From Verrucomicrobiota bacterium (GTDB lineage Bacteria > Verrucomicrobiota > Verrucomicrobiia > Limisphaerales > UBA9464): a DNA stretch of 39,828 nt. Position 1 is the stretch's first letter, and each line of letters begins with the position of its first letter. Positions 1-7,475 of this stretch are shown one piece after another. The stretch spans positions 1 to 39,828 of the forward strand of contig JANYDN010000184.1 of the NCBI GenBank assembly GCA_025363585.1, written 5' to 3'. The translations under genes and the position numbers were made by a program. The notes under the pieces were generated by a model, which was given only the letters and a program-made list of their open reading frames with translations, did not search any database and was not told the origin of the DNA.

Positions 1-857
1 ACAAGAACCAGCAGAAGGAGATCCAGGCGCTGCAGGAATTCGCCGACCGGTTCCGCGCCGTCCCGTCCAAGTCCTCGCAGGCGATGTCCAAACTCAAGCA
101 GATCGAGCGGCTGGAACTGATCGAGAAGCCGTTGGCGCCGCGCAAGCCGTTCCGCTTCCAGATCCCGCCCCCGCCCCGCGGCGGACAACGGGCCGTGGCG
201 TTGGAAGGCATCCACATGGCGTACGGCACCCACCAGGTTTATTCCGGCCTCGACCTCACCATCGAACGGGGGGAACGGACGGTATTGGTGGGACCCAATG
301 GCGCGGGCAAATCCACGCTGCTCAAGATCATGGCCGGGGTCGTCGAGTTCCAGCAGGGTGAACGCAAGCTCGGGCACAACGCCAAGCTGGGTTACTTCAG
401 CCAGCACCGGGCCGACACCCTGGACGTGAACAAGACCGTTCTGGAAGAGGTGCTGGCCAGTGCCTCGGCCCTGCGCGAGGACGAAGCCCGGGGGATTCTG
501 GGATCCTTCATGTTCCGCAAGGAGGATATCTTCAAACTGGTCGGCGTGCTCAGTGGCGGTGAGAAAAGCCGGCTGAACCTGGTCAAGTTCCTGGTCGATC
601 CGCCCAACCTGCTCTTGATGGACGAGCCGACCACGCATCTCGACATCATGACGGTGGAATCGCTGACGCTCGCCTTGGAACGTTACGAAGGCACGCTGGT
701 GTTCATTTCCCATGACGTGCATTTCATCCGGCATCTGGCCACCAAGGTCCTGCACGTCAATGCCGGCCAGGTGGTGGCGTATCCCGGAGGCTACGATTAT
801 TACCTCGGGAAACGCGGCGCCACCGACGACGCCCGGGCCGCGCTGACCGCGAACTGA
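1..857 (+). CDS. ABC-F family ATPase, C-terminal part (5' truncated by window edge)
   Basis: The reading frame is open from base 3, upstream of the track's ATG at 84, and reads KNQQKEIQALQEFADRFR before it, so the gene begins outside the window and the ATG at 84 is internal. The visible part ends the inter-domain linker and carries the second nucleotide-binding domain: Walker A GPNGAGKST, signature LSGGEKSRL, Walker B LLLMDEPT followed by HLD, and the switch His in FISHDVHF. The tail GGYDYYL is typical of ABC-F proteins. There are no membrane segments. ABC-F proteins are soluble and most act on the ribosome (Uup/EttA/YheS types); which subgroup this is cannot be decided from one half. The stop is TGA at 855-857, followed by a run of about ten G and an intergenic repeat. 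Confidence 0.93.
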   Translation, partial: KNQQKEIQALQEFADRFRAVPSKSSQAMSKLKQIERLELIEKPLAPRKPFRFQIPPPPRGGQRAVALEGIHMAYGTHQVYSGLDLTIERGERTVLVGPNGAGKSTLLKIMAGVVEFQQGERKLGHNAKLGYFSQHRADTLDVNKTVLEEVLASASALREDEARGILGSFMFRKEDIFKLVGVLSGGEKSRLNLVKFLVDPPNLLLMDEPTTHLDIMTVESLTLALERYEGTLVFISHDVHFIRHLATKVLHVNAGQVVAYPGGYDYYLGKRGATDDARAALTAN

Positions 858-1070
858 TCGGGGGGGGGGAAATCGGAGATCGGAGATCGGGGTTCGAAGA
901 TCGGCGACGGGAAACAGGAGATAGATGGGGGATCCGGTTGACATCCCCCCTTCGATCTCCGATCTCCCATGCCCGTTGTCCGATCATTGATTTTCCATCT
1001 CTGTCTGCTGCCCTCCCATCTCCCATCTCCGATCTCCCATCTCCCATTTCCGATCTCCGCCCCCTGCCCC
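858..1070. repeat. Intergenic GATCTCC/GGAGATC low-complexity repeat
   Basis: This gap holds a degenerate 7-8 bp repeat. On the left it runs as GGAGATCGGAGATCGG (about 870-890); on the right as its complement, TCCCATCTCCGATCTCCCA (about 955-1060). A G-run follows the upstream stop codon. Left and right halves are complementary and could pair over tens of bases in RNA or single-stranded DNA. All reading frames here are repeat translations. It lies between two co-directional genes and reaches almost to the start of the next one. Confidence 0.75.
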
Positions 1071-1763
1071 ATGAAATCCAAAGGAATGAACGACGCCCAG
1101 TTTCTCGAGTTGCTCCAGAAGGTCCTGCCGAAAGCCACGGCGGATCCGCACCTGGCCTCGGCCATCTATGAGCACGTGGCCCAGGAGGTCCGGCTCCTCA
1201 ATAATCTGAAGTCTTTCGCGAAGTTTTGCGCGGAAGGTTCCCTGCCCAACCTCGAACCCGCCACGGTCGCGGAATTCCAAAGCCAGCTCGCCAGCAATTT
1301 CAAATCCGGCACGGTCGAGGTCACCCCCGCCGAGGAAGGCAATTCCGTGGCGGTCGAGATCGTCCTGCCCGACCGCACCGTGAGCAATCGGCTGAAGGTG
1401 ATCCCGCCGGGTTCCGAGGAAGCCGAGGAGATCAAGCCGCGCTTCGTCCCCTATCCCGTGACCTTGCCCGAGGATCCCGACCTGATCTGGGTGCTGGCGC
1501 GACGCGAGGACTTCGGACCCGACGAGGCCAACCGGGCGCTGGAGAAGATCGAGGAGGAATTCTGGGGGACCAAAGCCGGGCAGAAGGCGCAGCGGGACCG
1601 GGTCGAGAAAACCTTCGCGGAGTTCATCTCCCGGGTTCCGGCCGCCGCCCTCGCCGACAGCGGCCTGAAGCGGCATTACAAGGAACCCGAGATGCGACGG
1701 ACGCTCCATCGTTCGGTGCCGGCCCTCGGAGGGACGGGCTCCGAGAGTCCCACTCCCACCTGA
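1071..1763 (+). CDS. Conserved-looking hypothetical protein, 230 aa
   Basis: I do not recognise the family. The start is ATG 1071 (MKSKGMNDAQ) or ATG 1086 (MNDAQ); no clear ribosome binding site decides between them. The track's start at 969 lies in the upstream repeat and is not credible. The protein is soluble and acidic, with no signal peptide or membrane helix. Residues 1-60 look helical, 80-140 look like beta-strands (GTVEVTPAEEGNSVAVEIVL), and 150-210 is a charged helical stretch. The last 13 codons (PALGGTGSESPTPT) lie inside a 35-bp element that recurs 84 bp downstream (1807-1841), so the native C-terminus was probably replaced or extended by the repeat. Codon use up to there is that of a normal gene. 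Confidence 0.75.
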   Translation: MKSKGMNDAQFLELLQKVLPKATADPHLASAIYEHVAQEVRLLNNLKSFAKFCAEGSLPNLEPATVAEFQSQLASNFKSGTVEVTPAEEGNSVAVEIVLPDRTVSNRLKVIPPGSEEAEEIKPRFVPYPVTLPEDPDLIWVLARREDFGPDEANRALEKIEEEFWGTKAGQKAQRDRVEKTFAEFISRVPAAALADSGLKRHYKEPEMRRTLHRSVPALGGTGSESPTPT

Positions 1764-1841
1764 GCCGAACGGGGGACTCGTTGTAACTCGTCCCTCCGAA
1801 AAGACACCCTCGGAGGGACGAGCTCCGAGAGTCCCACTCCC
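1723..1841. repeat. Direct repeat of a 35-bp element with an inverted partial copy between
   Basis: Two 35-bp copies beginning CCCTCGGAGGGACG and ending GAGAGTCCCACTCCC lie at 1723-1757 and 1807-1841; they differ at one base. Between them, about 1772-1799, is a partial copy in inverted orientation (GGGACTCG ... CGTCCCTCCG). Each copy contains CTCGGAG/CTCCGAG arms and can fold. The first copy encodes the C-terminus of the upstream ORF and the second lies in the leader of the aldehyde dehydrogenase gene. Confidence 0.85.
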
Positions 1842-1875
1842 TCCGGTCGGGTCTTCCCTTCACCCTTGGTCTCCG

Positions 1876-1881
1876 TAGAAT
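1876..1881 (+). promoter_or_regulatory. Possible -10 element close to the aldehyde dehydrogenase start
   Basis: TAGAAT ends 6 nt before ATG 1888. A -10 hexamer at that distance would place transcription initiation at or next to the start codon, giving a leaderless mRNA. No good -35 is visible 16-18 bp upstream and no Shine-Dalgarno is seen. Similar TANNNT motifs precede the starts at 12431 and 30657. Confidence 0.3.
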
Positions 1882-1887
1882 CGCCGC

Positions 1888-3318
1888 ATGGAATTGCCCA
1901 CCGGCCTGTTCATCGACGGAGCCTCTCGTGCCGCCCACGGCGGGGGTCGCACCGTCCTCATCAACCCGGCCGACGAACAACCGTTCGCCGAGGTCGCCGC
2001 CGCCGATGAGTCCGATATTGCCGCCGCCGTCGAATCCGCCCACCGCGCCTGGGAAGGCGGTTGGCGTGACCTGGCGCCCGGCAAACGGACCGAGATCCTC
2101 TTCAATGTCGCCCGCAAATTGCGCGAACAGGTGGACGAGATCGGACGGATTGAGTGCCTCAACATTGGCAAACCGATCGCCGATGCCCGGGACGAAGCCG
2201 GGCTCGGGGCGCGCGTGTTCGAATACTACGCCGGCGCCGTCACCAAGTTCTTCGGCCAGACCATCCCGGTGTCGCGGGGCGGCTTCGATTTCACACTGCG
2301 GGAATCCATGGGGGTCGTGGCCGCCATCGTGCCATGGAACTTCCCGTTCCCGATCGCCTGCTGGAAAGCTGCGCCCGCCTTGGCTGCGGGGAATTGCGTC
2401 ATCCTCAAACCGGCGTCCCTGTCGCCACTCACCGCGCTCAAGCTCGGCGAAATCGCCCACGCCGCCGGACTCCCCCCCGGCGTCCTCCAAGTGCTGCCCG
2501 GCAGTGGTTCGGCCATCGGGGATGCCCTGGTCACGCATCCGCTGATCCGCAAGATCTCCTTCACCGGATCCACGGAAATCGGGCGTCACATCATGGGCCT
2601 GGCAGCGCGCAATCTCTCGCGGGTCTCGCTCGAACTGGGCGGCAAATCGCCGAACATCGTGTTCGCCGACGCCGATTGGCAACGCGCCGCGGATTCCTCC
2701 CCGATGAGCGTCTTCGCCAACACCGGCCAGGATTGCTGTGCGCGCAGCCGCATGTTCGTCGAGCGCTCCGTGTTCGAACCCTTCGTCGAGCGCTTCATCG
2801 CCGCCACCCGCCGCATCCGTGTCGGCGATCCCACGGACGACAAGACCGAGCTCGGCCCCATGGTCAGCGCGGGCCAGCGCGCCTCGGTGGAGGAATTTAT
2901 CGCCGACGCGCGGAAACAAGGCTCGGTGGTCGCGTCGGGCGGCGGACGGACCCACGCCAAGGGCTGGTATCTCGACCCCACGGTGCTGCTCGGCGTCGGC
3001 AAGGGCGACCGATGCTGGCGGGAGGAGGTTTTCGGGCCGGTGGTGGCCATCGTGCCGTTCGACGACGAGGCGGAGATGTTGCGCGAGGTGAACGATTCGC
3101 CGTACGGGCTCAGCGGCTCGATCTGGACCAGCAACCTATCGCGCGCGTTGCGCGTGAGCCGCGCGGTGCAGAGCGGCGTGCTGAGCGTGAACTGCCACAA
3201 CAGCGTCCACGTCGAGGCGCCGTTCGGCGGCTTCAAGACGAGCGGTCTCGGACGCGATCTCGGGATGGCCGCGATGGAAGGCTACACCGAGTTGAAAAAC
3301 GTTTACGTCGCGGATTAG
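1888..3318 (+). CDS. NAD(P)-dependent aldehyde dehydrogenase family protein, 476 aa
   Basis: Full-length ALDH, which oxidises an aldehyde to the acid with NAD(P)+. Visible motifs: PWNFP at about 149-153 (cofactor and oxyanion region), FTGSTEIG (about 225-232, Rossmann turn), LELGGKSP with the general base Glu at about 249, the catalytic Cys in TGQDCC (C283), EEVFGPV at about 389-395, and APFGGFKTSGLGRD near the C-terminus. The length is normal for the superfamily and there is no signal peptide. The C-terminal pattern resembles betaine- or aminobutyraldehyde-type dehydrogenases, but substrate cannot be assigned from sequence alone. No choline, polyamine or sugar pathway gene lies beside it. 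The preceding 35-bp repeat stops about 47 bp before the ATG. The gene is followed by a short tandem repeat, then a convergent amylase gene. Confidence 0.93.
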   Translation: MELPTGLFIDGASRAAHGGGRTVLINPADEQPFAEVAAADESDIAAAVESAHRAWEGGWRDLAPGKRTEILFNVARKLREQVDEIGRIECLNIGKPIADARDEAGLGARVFEYYAGAVTKFFGQTIPVSRGGFDFTLRESMGVVAAIVPWNFPFPIACWKAAPALAAGNCVILKPASLSPLTALKLGEIAHAAGLPPGVLQVLPGSGSAIGDALVTHPLIRKISFTGSTEIGRHIMGLAARNLSRVSLELGGKSPNIVFADADWQRAADSSPMSVFANTGQDCCARSRMFVERSVFEPFVERFIAATRRIRVGDPTDDKTELGPMVSAGQRASVEEFIADARKQGSVVASGGGRTHAKGWYLDPTVLLGVGKGDRCWREEVFGPVVAIVPFDDEAEMLREVNDSPYGLSGSIWTSNLSRALRVSRAVQSGVLSVNCHNSVHVEAPFGGFKTSGLGRDLGMAAMEGYTELKNVYVAD

Positions 3319-3330
3319 CCGCGGATGGCG

Positions 3331-3397
3331 GCGATCATCACGGGCGGCAGCGATCATCACGGGCGGCAGCGACATCACCGGTGGCAGCGATCGTGAG
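3331..3397. repeat. 19-bp tandem repeat, about 3.5 copies
   Basis: GCGATCATCACGGGCGGCA occurs at 3331-3349 and 3350-3368 exactly, then in an 18-bp degenerate form at 3369-3386 (GCGACATCACCGGTGGCA), and as a partial GCGATCGTGAG from 3387. It starts 12 bp after the aldehyde dehydrogenase stop and lies between convergent genes. Confidence 0.85.
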
Positions 3398-3452
3398 ATC
3401 GCTGATGAAACCTTCCATTAACTTCGAGGGAGAAACGCCACGGTTCAACGTC

Positions 3453-5297
3453 TCACGAAGTCGGCCACGTCGCATCCGACTTCTCCAGATACCACGCCGT
3501 CAGCGGGGGCAACGGCGGCAGCTCGAGACCGGAGGCGCGCAGCGTCGACGCCTTGCCCCGCGCGGTCGACGGGTGGTCGTCCGCCAGCAGGTCCCGGAAC
3601 TGGATCTCCCGTTCGCCATCGCCCTCGAGCGCGCCCAACGCCGCCAGCGCCCCGGGCGTGAAACGCACGCGAATACCCGACATCGTTTCGCGCGGATTCA
3701 GATTCACGACCACGAGGATCGTCTGCCCGCCGTTGGCATCGTGTCTGAAGTAGGTATAGAGCCAATGACCGCCCGCCGTTTCCCCGGGCAGCCGGCCATA
3801 CGCCGGGTTGCCCACGTTCGCGCCGTTCAACGGCAGGAATTCGCCGGATGCGAACGCGGGCTCGCCCGACATCTTCGTCAGCCGCCCGTACCAAGCCCGC
3901 AAACCCCTTTGAGCCTCCGACAAGCGCCCGCCGTCGTATCGAAGTCCGTTCACCCACTTGGCGAACTCGGGCATCGAGCCATAGTCGAAAATACTCGTCC
4001 GTCCCCCGCCGCCGCCGAACCCCGACGGCTCCGCCGCGGGTTCGCCGACTTCCTGCCCGTTGTATAGAAGCGCCGGACCGCGCCCGATGCCGAACAGCAA
4101 CGCGGTCACCGGGCATCCGACCCTCGCGCCGGCCCCGCCCCAGTGTCCCGCGGACGCGAGACGCACCTCGTCGTGGTTCTCCGAGTACCGCACCGACCCG
4201 TGAAGCGGCGCGACCGCACCCAGCACGGCGTCGAGATCGTTCGCCCATTTCGGTCCGTCATAGATGCCTTTCAACACTTGGTAACTCTGGTGGTCGTAGA
4301 CCGCGTCGAAACCCGCGGCCACCAAGGCGACGAGCACGTTGCCCTCGACGAGTTTGTTCGGATCGTCGTCGTAGGCCTCGCCCACGAACATCGCGTCGGC
4401 CCCGCGCGAGCGCGCCCGGTCGATGGCCCACTTCCAGAATTCGACCGGGATCCAGTGCGCCATGTCGCAGCGGAAACCATCCACGCCGAGCGCCTGCCAA
4501 TGGGCGAGCACCGCGTCCATTTTGTTCCAGGTGTCCGGGATCGGCTTGGCGGGATGTTCCGCGGTCGGGAACTCGCGGGGGCCATCGCGGCCGCCCGTGA
4601 AGTCGTGGCCGTAATTCAATTTCACGGTCTCGTACCAATCGCCCGCTCCCGGCGTCCACGACACCACGTTGTTCCCGGTCACCCGCCCGTGCACGCGCTC
4701 CGGCTCGAACAGTCCGTCGCATCGGGGCCCGCTCGGCACGCCGTCGCGAAACGTCGGCAGTCGCAGCGGTCCCGTGCCCGGCAAATAATAGAAATTGTTG
4801 TCGGGCGCGAAAAAGCGCGAGGGATCGTCGTGGTCCCCAAACGACATCCCGGGTCGCACCACGGACCGATGGCTTCGCGCGACGTGGTTCGGGACGAAAT
4901 CCACGAGGACGCGCATGCCGTGCGCGTGGACGCGCGCCACCAGGGACCGGAATTCGTCGAGGCGCCGCGCCGGATCGACCGCGAGATCGGGACAGACGTC
5001 GAAACAATCGCGGACGGCATAGGGCGAACCCGCGAGGCCTTTCAGCAGATCGGGATCATCGGGCGGCAGGCCGATGAAACTCCAATCCGTGGCCGTCGCC
5101 TGGCGGAGAACGCCATGGAGCCAGACATGCGTGAAGCCCAGCCCGCGCAACGATCCGAGCGCACGGTCATCGATGTCGGCGAACCGGCCGGCCCCGTTTT
5201 CGGCCAGCGTCCCATGGGGTTTGCGCGTCTCGTGGGTGTTGCCGAAAAGGCGCACGAACAACTGGTAGATGCGCGGTCGCTGGCAGGAAGCACTCAT
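3453..5297 (-). CDS. GH13 (alpha-amylase family) glycoside hydrolase or transglycosylase, 614 aa
   Basis: A (beta/alpha)8 alpha-amylase-family enzyme acting on alpha-glucosidic bonds. Conserved region I is DFVPNHVAR (about 133-141); region II GFRCDMAHW supplies the nucleophile D278; region III MFVGEAYDD supplies the acid/base E307; region IV SENHDE supplies the transition-state Asp D376. A C-terminal beta domain follows (ILVVVNLNPRETMSGIRVRF). The start ATG at 5297 (MSASCQRPRIYQLFVRLFGNT) is chosen because the YQLFVRLFG strand opens the barrel; the track's extension to 5723 is translated intergenic repeat. No signal peptide is seen, so it is probably cytoplasmic and working on glycogen or imported maltodextrin; this is inference. 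Subfamily is not assigned. No other glycogen or maltose gene is nearby. The gene is convergent with the aldehyde dehydrogenase and divergent from 5645. Confidence 0.9.
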   Translation of the reverse strand: MSASCQRPRIYQLFVRLFGNTHETRKPHGTLAENGAGRFADIDDRALGSLRGLGFTHVWLHGVLRQATATDWSFIGLPPDDPDLLKGLAGSPYAVRDCFDVCPDLAVDPARRLDEFRSLVARVHAHGMRVLVDFVPNHVARSHRSVVRPGMSFGDHDDPSRFFAPDNNFYYLPGTGPLRLPTFRDGVPSGPRCDGLFEPERVHGRVTGNNVVSWTPGAGDWYETVKLNYGHDFTGGRDGPREFPTAEHPAKPIPDTWNKMDAVLAHWQALGVDGFRCDMAHWIPVEFWKWAIDRARSRGADAMFVGEAYDDDPNKLVEGNVLVALVAAGFDAVYDHQSYQVLKGIYDGPKWANDLDAVLGAVAPLHGSVRYSENHDEVRLASAGHWGGAGARVGCPVTALLFGIGRGPALLYNGQEVGEPAAEPSGFGGGGGRTSIFDYGSMPEFAKWVNGLRYDGGRLSEAQRGLRAWYGRLTKMSGEPAFASGEFLPLNGANVGNPAYGRLPGETAGGHWLYTYFRHDANGGQTILVVVNLNPRETMSGIRVRFTPGALAALGALEGDGEREIQFRDLLADDHPSTARGKASTLRASGLELPPLPPLTAWYLEKSDATWPTS

Positions 5298-5309
5298 GGG
5301 CGATGACTT

Positions 5310-5344
5310 CGTGGGACCCCTCCACGCTATGGCCGGGTCCCACG
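5310..5344. repeat. 10-bp-arm palindrome in the amylase leader
   Basis: CGTGGGACCC (5310-5319) and GGGTCCCACG (5335-5344) are perfectly complementary with a 15-nt loop. It begins 13 bp upstream of the amylase start codon, so it would lie in that gene's 5' leader. There is no T-run, so a terminator role is not supported. Confidence 0.7.
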
Positions 5345-5418
5345 GAAGCGATCCCGAAAAAGGCGGCGCATCCGTCCCGCTGCGATTCCGCGTGGCCGGA
5401 AAGACCTCGCTTGAGTGG

Positions 5419-5440
5419 GTGACGGCGGCCCAGCCGTCAC
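5419..5440. repeat. Dispersed GTGACGGC/GCCGTCAC palindrome, copy 1
   Basis: Perfect 8-bp arms GTGACGGC and GCCGTCAC around the loop GGCCCA. The same element, including the preceding GTGG, recurs at 20278-20299 and in shortened form at 20401-20419, about 15 kb away. It looks like a REP-type dispersed palindrome. Confidence 0.75.
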
Positions 5441-5546
5441 TACTGCGGCCGCGAGCCGAGGTGATCTGAGTTTGTTCGGCTTCAGAACCTTCTACCGAAA
5501 GGTGAATCCCGCACCGATGCCAGCCAGCCATGGGCAGCCCGTGAAC

Positions 5547-5570
5547 GGTGGCGGCAGGGCCGCCGCCACC
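5547..5570. repeat. GGTGGCGGC/GCCGCCACC hairpin
   Basis: Nine-bp perfect arms with a 6-nt loop (AGGGCC), 75 bp before the GTG start of the TPR-like gene. No T-run follows. Function is unknown; it may belong to the same class of intergenic palindromes. Confidence 0.55.
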
Positions 5571-5644
5571 CACGCAGGCCACATTGCGGGCACTCCCGAT
5601 CGGGGCTTGAGTGGACGGACTTCCGGCCGTCTGCTTGGCGCCTT

Positions 5645-7363
5645 GTGAGTGCCCCTCCGTGCTCGGCCGATCTGGCCCACGTGCACCGCCCGCGTTGGGT
5701 GTTGCCCGCGGTGGCGCTGGCATTGGTCGGGATGGTGTTGGCCACGATTCTGGTGGTGCCGCGCGTCTATCGCTCGCACAAGCGGAAGCGCGGCGAGAAG
5801 ACCGCGTTGGTCGCCCGCGCGGCCATCGATCGGGGCGACTGGCAGGCCGCAGGCCAAAGCGTCTTGATGGCGACCCGTCTCGCCCCGGAAAGCCCGGTCG
5901 TGCTGCGCGAGGCGGCCCGCCTGACCACGATCATGGGGCATCCCAGCGCCGGCCAGTACTGGGGGCTCTTGTTCGAACGCACCGAGCCGACCCGGGCCGA
6001 CCGCGTGATGTTCTCGGGACTGATGCTGCGAATCCGGCGCACCGATCTCATCCGGCCGCACTTGGTCGCGCTCCTGAAGAAGGACCCGCGCGATGCCGAG
6101 GCGATGGAACTGGCGCTGGTGATGTTCATGGAGGAAGGGCGGGCCAAGGAATCGCTGCTGGCGGCACGGACCATCGCCGACGAATTCCCCGAACGGCCCG
6201 GCGCGGAACTCCATTTGGCGCGGACACTCCTCGCCGTCGGGCGCAAGGACCGGCGCGACGAGGCCCGCCACCTGCTCTGGAGCCGGGCGTTCCGTCCCAA
6301 GCCCGATGCCTTCGCCGCGATCGCCGAGCTTTCCCGGATGCCCGAGGTTTCGACCGACGAACTCCGCATGCTTCTGCGTCGGGTTCCCGAGACCGAAACC
6401 AACGCGCTTTACCGTCTCCTCGTCGAAAGCAACATCCGCTTCCGCCTCGATCCCAACGCCGAGCGTTCCGAGGCCGGGCAAGCGGTGGTGGACGCCGTCG
6501 GGCGAAAAAGCCCCGCGGCGGAACGGATCGTGGCCATCGACTGGCTTATCGCGAACGACCGGCCTTCCGACGCGCTCCGGATTGCCACGCAACCCTGGAT
6601 CCGTACCAACGCCGTGATCCTCCAGCGACGGCTCCAGGCGCTCGCGGTCCTGGATCGATGGGACGAGATCCGGCAACGGGTCGAGGACCGGGCAACCATC
6701 CTCGACCCGGTGACCCAACGACTGTACCGCGCCGTCATCGCCAACCACGGCAAGCACCCCACCGAAGCCGTGATGCACTTGTCGGCGGCGTTGGCCATTC
6801 CCGGGTCCGGCCCCGACGAACTCCAGTCGATTGCCGCCTATGCCGAGGCCCTCGACCAACCAAAGATCGCCGCCCTCGCCCTCCAGCCCCTGTTGTCGAA
6901 TCCCACCCTCGCCCCGATCACCGGCCCACGGATCCTCGGGCTCCTGAGCCGGGTCGACACCGTCCCGCCGATGTTGCAGGCCATCGAGCGCTTGCTGGCG
7001 ATCGATCCGGCGAACGACGCGCTGCGCAACGACCAATCCTGGTTGCGATTGCTCGTCGAGGACCGGACGCAGGAAACCCTGGAAGCCGCCGTCCAAATGT
7101 CCCGAAAACATCCGGAAGACGCCCGTTTCCTCGCCACCGAGGCTTTGGGCTGGCTCAAGTCGAACCATCCCGAAAAGGCCTACGAACTCCTGGATGCCCA
7201 TGCATTCGGCGGCACCAACAGTCCCGTTCGCGCCCGCTTGGTCCACTGCGCGGCGATGGGTGCGGTCGGGCGTCGCGACGGGGCGCGCCGGCTGGCCCGG
7301 GAGATCGAGCCAAACAAACTTCGCTCGGAAGAGCGCGTCTTGGTCCAGGAATGGCTAGATTGA
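5645..7363 (+). CDS. Membrane-anchored TPR-like helical-repeat protein, 572 aa
   Basis: The start is GTG 5645 (MSAPPCSADLAHVHRPRW); the first ATG would remove the membrane anchor. Residues 18-39 form one transmembrane helix (WVLPAVALALVGMVLATILVV) followed by the basic cluster RSHKRKRGEK. The rest is a helical array of roughly 34-residue units with Ala/Leu patterns, such as AIDRGDWQAAGQSVLMATRLAPESP, EAMELALVMFMEEGRAKESLLAA and AIERLLAIDPANDALRNDQSWL. These resemble degenerate tetratricopeptide repeats. No enzymatic motif is visible. TPR arrays bind proteins, so a scaffold role is likely but inferred. A probable promoter lies between this gene and the permease at 7476, so the two may be transcribed separately. 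Similar anchored helical proteins occur at 18780 and 20521, which also sit beside transporters or biogenesis genes. Confidence 0.72.
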   Translation: MSAPPCSADLAHVHRPRWVLPAVALALVGMVLATILVVPRVYRSHKRKRGEKTALVARAAIDRGDWQAAGQSVLMATRLAPESPVVLREAARLTTIMGHPSAGQYWGLLFERTEPTRADRVMFSGLMLRIRRTDLIRPHLVALLKKDPRDAEAMELALVMFMEEGRAKESLLAARTIADEFPERPGAELHLARTLLAVGRKDRRDEARHLLWSRAFRPKPDAFAAIAELSRMPEVSTDELRMLLRRVPETETNALYRLLVESNIRFRLDPNAERSEAGQAVVDAVGRKSPAAERIVAIDWLIANDRPSDALRIATQPWIRTNAVILQRRLQALAVLDRWDEIRQRVEDRATILDPVTQRLYRAVIANHGKHPTEAVMHLSAALAIPGSGPDELQSIAAYAEALDQPKIAALALQPLLSNPTLAPITGPRILGLLSRVDTVPPMLQAIERLLAIDPANDALRNDQSWLRLLVEDRTQETLEAAVQMSRKHPEDARFLATEALGWLKSNHPEKAYELLDAHAFGGTNSPVRARLVHCAAMGAVGRRDGARRLAREIEPNKLRSEERVLVQEWLD

Positions 7364-7420
7364 ACGTCTTCCCGGAAAACGCCCACGGAGCGCCTGTCCG
7401 ACCGGAATCAGCGGTGGCGG

Positions 7421-7448
7421 TTGACCGACTACTTTCCGTCTGTATGCT
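7421..7448 (+). promoter_or_regulatory. Candidate sigma-70-type promoter upstream of the permease/SPFH run
   Basis: TTGACC (7421-7426), a 16-bp spacer and TATGCT (7443-7448) match the -35/-10 consensus well. It lies in the 112-bp gap before the permease ATG at 7476, giving a leader of about 20 nt. This would start the long plus-strand run that includes the SPFH genes and the P-type ATPase. Confidence 0.5.
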
Positions 7449-7475
7449 TACCGCCACACAGTTCCCGAAACAAGG

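Larger units (their letters stand above)
5298..5644. other. 347-bp intergenic region between divergent genes
   Basis: No gene is supported here. The region carries three palindromes listed separately (5310-5344, 5419-5440, 5547-5570) and must contain the promoters for the minus-strand amylase and the plus-strand TPR-like gene. I see no confident sigma-70 pair. Open frames crossing it are low-complexity GC-rich translations without family resemblance. Confidence 0.6.

Noticed and set aside
1624-2955. 443-aa minus-strand ORF opposite the aldehyde dehydrogenase gene
   Set aside because: Arg/Gly/Glu-rich shadow of a clear ALDH gene in high-GC DNA; no family features.
3331-3397. Possible CRISPR-like array
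   Set aside because: Units are directly adjacent with no spacers, and no cas gene is present.
2154-4067. 637-aa plus-strand ORF
   Set aside because: Crosses the end of ALDH, the tandem repeat and the amylase gene; composition is that of an out-of-frame translation.
5298-5723. N-terminal extension of the amylase ORF
   Set aside because: It translates intergenic palindromes and overlaps the divergent TPR-like gene.
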